NCBI GenBank assembly: GCA_039810245.1
Contig: JBDHWQ010000018.1
Span: 1 to 64,000 of the forward strand
DNA length: 64,000 nt
Direction: 5' to 3'
Origin: CALDSL01 sp039810245
GTDB lineage: Bacteria > Chloroflexota > Anaerolineae > Anaerolineales > Anaerolineaceae
The stretch's first letter is position 1, and every line of letters starts with the position of its first letter. This document shows, piece after piece, positions 58,487 to 64,000 of the stretch. Under the pieces are notes generated by a model, which saw only the letters and a program-made list of their open reading frames with translations, was not told where the DNA came from and made no database searches. A program made the position numbers and the translations under genes.

Positions 58487-60595
58487 TCAACACGCCCCGG
58501 GCGGCAGGTGCAGCGATACGCGGGTGCGGCCGCCGGGGGGACTTTCCAGCGTGAGCGTACCGCCGGCGACGGCCATCATCGCGCTGTGCAGCGCCAAACC
58601 CTGGCCGCTGCCGGTTGGCGCGGCGCCGGGCTGCAAACCGCCACCGTTATCCTCCACCTGCAGCAGCAGGCCATCCTGCCACTGTGCACGCAGCGTTAGC
58701 ACCAACCCGTCGCCCGAGCGGCGGCCATAGCGCGCGGCATTGCGCGCCGCCTCGCGCGCGGCATAAAATAACACCTGCGCGGGCAGTGGGCGCAGCCCGG
58801 CCAGTGCGCTTTCCGCTGCCGGGTCCACCTGCCACGTCACCGAGTCGAAGGCATCGCCAAACTCGGACTGTACCGCCTGGCGCAGCGCATCCAGCAGCCC
58901 CAGCCGGGCTACTTCCGGAGCGCTGGCGGGGGGAGTATCACGCAGCAGGTTTGAAATCTCGCGGTGCGCCTGGGTCAGGGCGGCGCCGGCTTCCTCAGCG
59001 GCCTTTTCACTACCGGTGCTGAGCGACAGCAGCGCGGTGTGCAGCAGTGGAAGCACATCATCGTGCAGCACGCGGCGCGTCTGGCGGTCGAGCACCTGGC
59101 TTTCGGCCAGCCGCTGGCGCTGGAGCAGGATCAGGCGGCGAGCGATCTCAGCGCTGGCGCTGGCATCTACCAGGCGCTCACCAGTGGCGCGGGCAATCTC
59201 CATCTCTTCCTGCGAATAGTAGCCGCCATCGCGCTTCTCGCCCAGCAGCAGGATGCCGACCTGCCCGCGTTCGCTCCACAGCGGTACTGCCCAGGCGAAG
59301 CCACCCGTGCGGCGCGGGTCGAGCGGCGCGCCGAAGGCCTGGGGCGAATCGAAGCGTGCAGCCAGCGCGGAAACATCCGGAACACTGGAAGCAGCAGCGG
59401 GGAACCACAGCGGCGGGCCGGCCAGCGGCGAAAGCGCTCCTACCGGCACCAGGCAGGCCTGGCGCGTCTCCAACACGTCGCGGCACAGAGCCTCGAAGGC
59501 CGGGCTGGAAGCGGGCTGGCCGGCGGGGTCCTCGAGAAGCTGATCATAGAGCCGCTGGCTGGCGACAAACGGCCGCAGCCGCCCGACGAGCCGCTCACGC
59601 TCGGTAAAGGTGCGCCAGCCAAACAGCGCGTAGAAGACAGTCAGCAGCACTACCGTGAGCAGCAGCCCATAGACCGGCGGCAGGTCGAAGATCAGGATGC
59701 CGGCAATAACAATGCTGACGTCGATGGCGAGGATGATGGCGTTCTGCCACTGGCGTAACAGCGCGCGGCGCGGCAGGCTGCGCCCGGTGAAAATCTCGTA
59801 CGACATCAGCGCCTGGCCCAGCAGCAGCACCGCCAGGCTAATCAGCGCGGCGATGAGCAGATCATACCAGCCCAGGCGGGGAAACAGCCCGGCGGGCAGC
59901 GAACCGCGCAGCATGAACTGCTGGAACAGCCAGAACAGCACCAGCCCCACCAGCAGCGAAACAATCATCAGGGTGACCGAAGCAGCCGCCAGCCATGGAC
60001 GCGCGCGGCCGCGCGCCTGGTCGGCCAGGAAGCGCGTGCTGGGGCCGGGGCGCAGCAGGGCATCCAGCGCCAGGCCAATGCACAGCAGGATATACACCGG
60101 GTAACCAAACAACAGCAGCGGCACGTTGAGGTTGGCGCCGGTGGCGTACTCGTCAATGCGCTGCTGCGCGGTCTGCTCCAGGTCGGGCAGCGGGTTGCCG
60201 GCCAGCAGCAGCAGGATCAGAATGAGCGCCAGCCCACCCGCCACCCAGAGCCAGACATGGTGTCGGCGGCGCAGCGCCGAGCCGGCCTGCTCCCAGTAAC
60301 CCGAATACCACAACATGATCAGATACCATGCCAGTGGGGCCAGAATTACCGGACCCCAACCGGCGTGCCACCAGAAGTCGGTGGCGGCGGTGAAGGGGAA
60401 CAGCGGGCGCGAGACCAGCGCCGAATGGCTGACGAAGAACAACGCCCCCACCAGCAGCCCGGCCACCACGGCCCACACGCCCAGGTTGCGCCGCTCGGCG
60501 TGCAGCAGCACCGTCACGCCAAGCCAGGCTAGCAGCATTGTATTGAATAGCGAAACGGTCAGGATGACCCAATCCAGCCAGTGATTGCCGCTCAT
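58487..60595 (-). CDS. Membrane-bound histidine kinase (NarL-partner type)
   Basis: This 702-residue sensor kinase has about eight to nine membrane segments in residues 8-330, a GAF-like region (about 365-480, with FAWAVPLWSERGQVGILLLG), and a HisKA_3 module: helix with RRVLHDDVLPLLHTALLSLS near 530, N-box-like REAARNAARYGR, and the ATP-lid region VEDNGGG with GQGLALHSAM. The phosphoacceptor is the His in VLHDD. Its ATG overlaps the stop of the response regulator gene by 4 bases, so the pair is co-translated. The signal is not known; the external surface is small. Confidence 0.85.
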   Translation of the reverse strand: MSGNHWLDWVILTVSLFNTMLLAWLGVTVLLHAERRNLGVWAVVAGLLVGALFFVSHSALVSRPLFPFTAATDFWWHAGWGPVILAPLAWYLIMLWYSGYWEQAGSALRRRHHVWLWVAGGLALILILLLLAGNPLPDLEQTAQQRIDEYATGANLNVPLLLFGYPVYILLCIGLALDALLRPGPSTRFLADQARGRARPWLAAASVTLMIVSLLVGLVLFWLFQQFMLRGSLPAGLFPRLGWYDLLIAALISLAVLLLGQALMSYEIFTGRSLPRRALLRQWQNAIILAIDVSIVIAGILIFDLPPVYGLLLTVVLLTVFYALFGWRTFTERERLVGRLRPFVASQRLYDQLLEDPAGQPASSPAFEALCRDVLETRQACLVPVGALSPLAGPPLWFPAAASSVPDVSALAARFDSPQAFGAPLDPRRTGGFAWAVPLWSERGQVGILLLGEKRDGGYYSQEEMEIARATGERLVDASASAEIARRLILLQRQRLAESQVLDRQTRRVLHDDVLPLLHTALLSLSTGSEKAAEEAGAALTQAHREISNLLRDTPPASAPEVARLGLLDALRQAVQSEFGDAFDSVTWQVDPAAESALAGLRPLPAQVLFYAAREAARNAARYGRRSGDGLVLTLRAQWQDGLLLQVEDNGGGLQPGAAPTGSGQGLALHSAMMAVAGGTLTLESPPGGRTRVSLHLPPGAC

Positions 60596-61332
60596 TCCCC
60601 GTTCCAGAGAACCCAGTTACCGCGCTCATCCTGCGCCAGCGGGCGGCCCTGGTCATCCCATACCAGCAGCCGGCCAGCCTTGTAGATGATAGCGGTACGC
60701 GTGCGCGCCACTTTTTCGTCGGTGGTGCTCACGTCCAGCCCCCAGGCGGCATAGATCTGCCCATTGGTGCGCGCAACGCTGCGCTTATCGTGATAGCCCA
60801 TCTGCGCGGCGATCTGCTCGTTGGTCAGCCCCTGAGCCAGCAGGCGCACCACAGCCTGCTCGTTGGGCTCCAGCAGGGCGAAGGGATCATTCTCATCCTT
60901 ATGGCGCACTTCCTGCACGCGGGCTTCGATCTCGGGGTCGATAAAACTGCGCCCGGCGGCGGCATCCTGCAGCAGGGGCAGAATCATTTCCGGCAGCAGG
61001 TAATTCGACTTGCGCACGTAGGCGTAATGGCTGAGGATGCCCGAGCGGCGAAAATCGCGGTAGTAACTGTCGTCATCCTGGATCGAATAGAATACTACCG
61101 GCATGCGCGCGAAATCACGGCGGATGGCCACAGCGGCCTGGATGCCGTTCATCGCCCCGGCGAGCTGCACATCCATCAGCACTACGTCGGGCAGGTGTGC
61201 GGCGCACAACGCCAGAGCTTCTTCCCCGCTGGCACACGCACCCAACACGCGTACCGCGCCGGTGGCTTCCAGCCCCTTGCACAGGGCGGGGCGCAGGCGA
61301 GGATTATCTTCGACGATCAGCAGCTTGAGCAT
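60592..61332 (-). CDS. LuxR/NarL-type response regulator
   Basis: This 246-residue protein has a receiver domain (LIVEDNPRLRPALCKGLE, phosphorylated Asp in DVVLMDVQLAG, conserved Lys in YVRKSNYL) and a C-terminal LuxR-like helix-turn-helix (LEPNEQAVVRLLAQGLTNEQ, IAAQMGYHDKRSVA) followed by an unusual extra C-terminal segment of about 45 residues with aromatic and charged residues (RLLVWDDQGRPLAQDERGNW). The ATG at 61332 has no good Shine-Dalgarno. It is the first gene of the two-component pair. Confidence 0.85.
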   Translation of the reverse strand: MLKLLIVEDNPRLRPALCKGLEATGAVRVLGACASGEEALALCAAHLPDVVLMDVQLAGAMNGIQAAVAIRRDFARMPVVFYSIQDDDSYYRDFRRSGILSHYAYVRKSNYLLPEMILPLLQDAAAGRSFIDPEIEARVQEVRHKDENDPFALLEPNEQAVVRLLAQGLTNEQIAAQMGYHDKRSVARTNGQIYAAWGLDVSTTDEKVARTRTAIIYKAGRLLVWDDQGRPLAQDERGNWVLWNGE

Positions 61333-61507
61333 GGTAGTGTGTTTTCCGATCGTACGCACCCGGCGCGGGCGGGTCAAGCACTCAGGTGCAGCGCAAATGC
61401 GCCTTGAATGGTCGCGCGCGCGCCGGGAACGGGATAGACTATGGTTAATCTTAGCACAACCCATCTGCAAACTCACGTTGCTCTTCACCGGTGAAAGGAT
61501 ACCCTGC

Positions 61508-63121
61508 ATGACATTTCGACACACCAAACGCATGATGTTGGCCGCCCTGCTGGTGGCCTGGGCGCTGGATCTGCTGTTCTGGAAGAAAGAGCCGGGCATT
61601 TCCATGCCCATCGCCGTCATTCTGACCCTGGCGGGCGGGCTGCTGGTGGCGTTCTGGGAAGGACGCAAGCCCGCGCTGACCAGCCTGCTTCTGCTGATCC
61701 CGATCACCTTTTTCGCGGTGATGCTGGCCGTGCGCCAGGAGCCGGGCACCACGCTGGCCAATGTCGCGCTGACGGGTGGTGGGATGGCGCTGCTGGCGGT
61801 AACGCTGCTGGGCGGCAAGTGGATTTTCTACAGCCTGAGCGATTACGTGGTCCGGTTCTTTCACCTGGCATTTGGCGGTCTGCTAAACGGGCTGCGGCTT
61901 GTGGCGCAGAAGAAAGAGCCGCAGGAGGGCGAGGCAGCCGCAGTGGAAGGTGAAAGCCAGCCGGCCCCGGAAACGCGCCCCAGCGGATGGAAGACGTATG
62001 GCGCGCCGGTGCTGCGTGGCGTTCTGCTGGCTGTGCCGGTCATTGCGCTGCTGGCGGCATTACTGGCTTCGGCGGACCCGATCTTCTCAGCCGGGCTGCA
62101 ATCGGTGCTGGACCTGTTCCGCATCGAAAACCTGGGCGAACTGATCTTCCGTGGCATTTACATCGTGATCTTTGCCTATATCATCACCGGTATCTATATC
62201 CACGCGTTGACCGAGAGCGAGGATGAAAAATTGATCGGCCTGGAAAAACCCTGGCTGACCCCCTTTCTGGGCATCGTTGAAGCCGGGGTGATCCTGGGCG
62301 CGGTGGATCTATTGTTCGCGGCCTTCGTAGGCGTGCAGTTCCGCTACTTCTTTGGCGGTCAGGCCAACATCACCCTGGACGGGTTTACATATGCCGAATA
62401 TGCGCGGCGCGGTTTCAGCGAGCTGGTGTTCGTGGCCATTATCAGCCTGCTGCTGCTGCTGGGTCTGAGCAGCATCACCCGCCGGGCAGGCTCCGTGCAG
62501 CGGCGCGTCTTCGCCGGGCTGGGTGTGGGGTTGGTGGCGCTGGTGCTGGTGATGCTTGTCTCAGCCTTCCAACGCCTGGTTCTGTATGAAACCGCCTACG
62601 GCTTCTCAACCCTGCGTACCTACACGCATATCTTCATGATCTGGCTGGGTGTGCTGCTGGTGGCCACCATCGTGCTGGAGATTGCCCAGCGCCAGCGCAC
62701 CTTCGCGCTGGTGGCGGTGCTGGTGGCGGTGGGCTTTGGGCTGACGCTCAACCTGATCAACGTGGACGCCTTCATCGTGCGCCAGAACGTGGCGCTGGCA
62801 CAAAGCGGTCACCCGCTGGACATGCAGTACCTGCGCACGCTAAGCAACGATGCTGTGCCGCAGATGGTAACTGAATACCAGCGCGCGGACCTGTCCGCGG
62901 ATATCAAGGAACGCCTGGGGGCAGTGCTGGCCTGCGAGGTTGCCACCTATGAGGAGCTGAGCTACCAGCCCAGGTGGATGTCATACCACTTCTCCAGCGC
63001 GCGGGCGGTGCGCAGCCTGCAAAGTGTGGCTGCCGGGCTGCCAGTGATGAAAATCGACCAGTATGGATCGACCGAAGTACAAGGCGAAAGCTTTTACTGC
63101 AATTACAAACCTATGGATTAG
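61508..63121 (+). CDS. DUF4173-type multi-spanning membrane protein
   Basis: This 537-residue protein has about twelve membrane segments and the marks of the DUF4153/DUF4173 family: FVGVQFRYFFGGQANI, FTYAEYARRGFSELVFVAII, RLVLYETAYGFSTLRTYTH. A hydrophilic loop near residues 135-165 is acidic (EPQEGEAAAVEGE). The C-terminal 100 residues after the last membrane segment are soluble. Function of the family is unknown. AAAGGAT precedes the ATG. It is divergent from the two-component pair with 175 bases between, which may make it a target of the regulator. Confidence 0.82.
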   Translation: MTFRHTKRMMLAALLVAWALDLLFWKKEPGISMPIAVILTLAGGLLVAFWEGRKPALTSLLLLIPITFFAVMLAVRQEPGTTLANVALTGGGMALLAVTLLGGKWIFYSLSDYVVRFFHLAFGGLLNGLRLVAQKKEPQEGEAAAVEGESQPAPETRPSGWKTYGAPVLRGVLLAVPVIALLAALLASADPIFSAGLQSVLDLFRIENLGELIFRGIYIVIFAYIITGIYIHALTESEDEKLIGLEKPWLTPFLGIVEAGVILGAVDLLFAAFVGVQFRYFFGGQANITLDGFTYAEYARRGFSELVFVAIISLLLLLGLSSITRRAGSVQRRVFAGLGVGLVALVLVMLVSAFQRLVLYETAYGFSTLRTYTHIFMIWLGVLLVATIVLEIAQRQRTFALVAVLVAVGFGLTLNLINVDAFIVRQNVALAQSGHPLDMQYLRTLSNDAVPQMVTEYQRADLSADIKERLGAVLACEVATYEELSYQPRWMSYHFSSARAVRSLQSVAAGLPVMKIDQYGSTEVQGESFYCNYKPMD

Positions 63122-63147
63122 GATAACCGAGCGGATCAGACCTCACC

Positions 63148-63180
63148 GGGCGCGCCAGATTGGTGCGCCCGATTCTTTTC
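63148..63180 (+). terminator. Terminator after the DUF4173 gene
   Basis: GGGCGCGCC (63148-63156) pairs with GGTGCGCCC (63162-63170, one G-T pair) and is followed by GATTCTTTTC. Confidence 0.75.
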
Positions 63181-63211
63181 TAAGAAAATTCTCACTTTGC
63201 AGGCCGCATGC

Positions 63212-63241
63212 TTGCTTTTCGCCACTTTTTGACACTATAAT
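63212..63241 (+). promoter_or_regulatory. Promoter of the terminal lipoprotein gene
   Basis: TTGCTT (63212-63217), 18 bases and TATAAT (63236-63241). The leader to the ATG at 63290 is about 42 bases and contains AAGGAG. Confidence 0.65.
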
Positions 63242-63289
63242 GGCGGTCTGAGGTTTTTCGGAACCTTACCAATGGAAAGGAGAATGGTT

Positions 63290-63940
63290 ATGCGTTTGAC
63301 AAAATTGCGCCTCGTGGCGCTTGGGGCCCTGCTGGTGATGGTACTCTCGGCCTGCAATATGCCCATCACCCCCACCCCGCTGCCGCTGCTGACAGAGACG
63401 CAGCAGCCCACCCCGGCCGAAGTTTTCCAGGACGGTGAAGGCGCCAGCTGCCTGGTGGGAACCTGGCAGTTCAGCGATGTACAGCAGTACATCGACGCCG
63501 CGCTGCCGCAGATGATCGAGGATGCGCAGGTGGAAATCAAGGGCGTTTCCGGCGGGTTGACCTATACCTTCAACGCCGACGGCACCACGCTGGGCCAGGC
63601 GCAGGATTTCCGCATCCAGGCGGATGTGACCACGCGCGGGCTGACCCTGCCGGGCGAAATCATCCTCAACGGCTCGACACAGGGCCAGTACACGGTGGAT
63701 GATGCCAATTCCGTGCTGAATGTTTCCAGCCTGACCCCTGGCGACCTGACCGTCTCGGCCAACGTCTCGGGCATCCCGGTGGTGAATGAAACTCCGATGG
63801 GCGACCTGCTGATGCTTGGCGCCGGTCAGAGCGGCTCGGGCGCCACCAGCTTCTCGTGCAGTGGTAACACGCTGAGTTTCGTTATCAGCAGCCCCGAGCT
63901 GGGCACGCGCACGCTGGTGCTGAACCGCGTAGGACAATAG
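63290..63940 (+). CDS. Lipoprotein of unknown function
   Basis: This 216-residue protein has a lipoprotein signal (LVMVLSAC, lipobox Cys near residue 22), a Thr/Pro-rich spacer, and a beta-rich domain starting ASCLVGTWQFSDVQQYIDA, with a later CSGNTLSF; Cys near 53 and 192 could form a disulphide. The pattern of a GTWQF start and many short strands is lipocalin-like, but I cannot place it in a family. ATG at 63290 is 7 bases after AAGGAG; upstream ATGs at 63272 and 63284 are less well placed. Confidence 0.75.
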   Translation: MRLTKLRLVALGALLVMVLSACNMPITPTPLPLLTETQQPTPAEVFQDGEGASCLVGTWQFSDVQQYIDAALPQMIEDAQVEIKGVSGGLTYTFNADGTTLGQAQDFRIQADVTTRGLTLPGEIILNGSTQGQYTVDDANSVLNVSSLTPGDLTVSANVSGIPVVNETPMGDLLMLGAGQSGSGATSFSCSGNTLSFVISSPELGTRTLVLNRVGQ

Positions 63941-63957
63941 AAAGTTCATGCGTCGAT

Positions 63958-63991
63958 AAAATCGGGCGACCCAATGGTCGCCCGATTTTTG
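63958..63991 (+). terminator. Terminator after the last lipoprotein gene
   Basis: AAAATCGGGCGACC (63958-63971) is perfectly inverted at 63976-63989 with loop CAAT, followed by a short T-tract. Confidence 0.9.
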
Positions 63992-64000
63992 TTTGATTAA

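Overview
The window looks like ordinary chromosome of a GC-rich bacterium of the Chloroflexota, probably class Anaerolineae. That placement is inference from gene content and architecture: a TPR/BTAD regulator, an NBR1-type Ig-like lipoprotein, PIG-V-like mannosyltransferases, a SAM hydroxide adenosyltransferase beside a fused-ATPase ECF transporter, a bi-domain oxidoreductase with heparinase, and many short-leader promoters. No 16S or other phylogenetic marker was tested. I see no insertion sequence, prophage, CRISPR array, rRNA or replication origin. One tRNA (Thr, CGT) is present.

Layout. 1-14760 is an envelope and polysaccharide region: a GT4 glycosyltransferase; a reverse-strand set of Wzz-like protein, O-antigen ligase-like protein and membrane-anchored metalloprotease; two tandem PIG-V-like mannosyltransferases; then bi-domain oxidoreductase, heparinase II/III and a WbuB-like GT4. 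14838-20303 is a phosphate/polyphosphate-flavoured region: pstB and phoU without pstSCA, then a tight five-gene operon of two thymidylate-kinase-like proteins (the second with a P-loop Lys-to-Arg change), a CHAD protein, a calcineurin-like phosphoesterase and a free-standing Ppx/GppA-type HD domain. I consider this operon the best candidate for an undescribed system. 20373-24426 pairs a SAM hydroxide adenosyltransferase with a convergent ECF transporter (fused EcfAA', EcfS, EcfT).

24671-28268 is MoxR, DUF58 and a DUF4129 membrane protein. 28299-36761 holds an M20 peptidase, a VTT protein, uridine kinase, tRNA-Thr, a MshA-like glycosyltransferase, dinB, a frameshifted phosphoglucose/phosphomannose isomerase and an Ig-like lipoprotein. 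36841-43149 holds the TPR/BTAD regulator with a small partner, an AI-2E family exporter, a secreted metalloprotease and an FHA protein. 43287-48569 is a complete branched-chain amino-acid ABC transporter (livK-livH-livM-livG-livF).

49033-53040 includes a candidate structured RNA, a possible attenuator, pyrG and eno. 53050-58426 carries two alpha/beta hydrolases, a type-5 uracil-DNA glycosylase, queA, ruvB and a divergent upp. 58487-63940 is a histidine kinase/response regulator pair, a DUF4173 membrane protein and a lipoprotein. Strong hairpin terminators separate most convergent genes, and several starts sit 6-7 bases after a consensus TATAAT, which suggests leaderless mRNAs.
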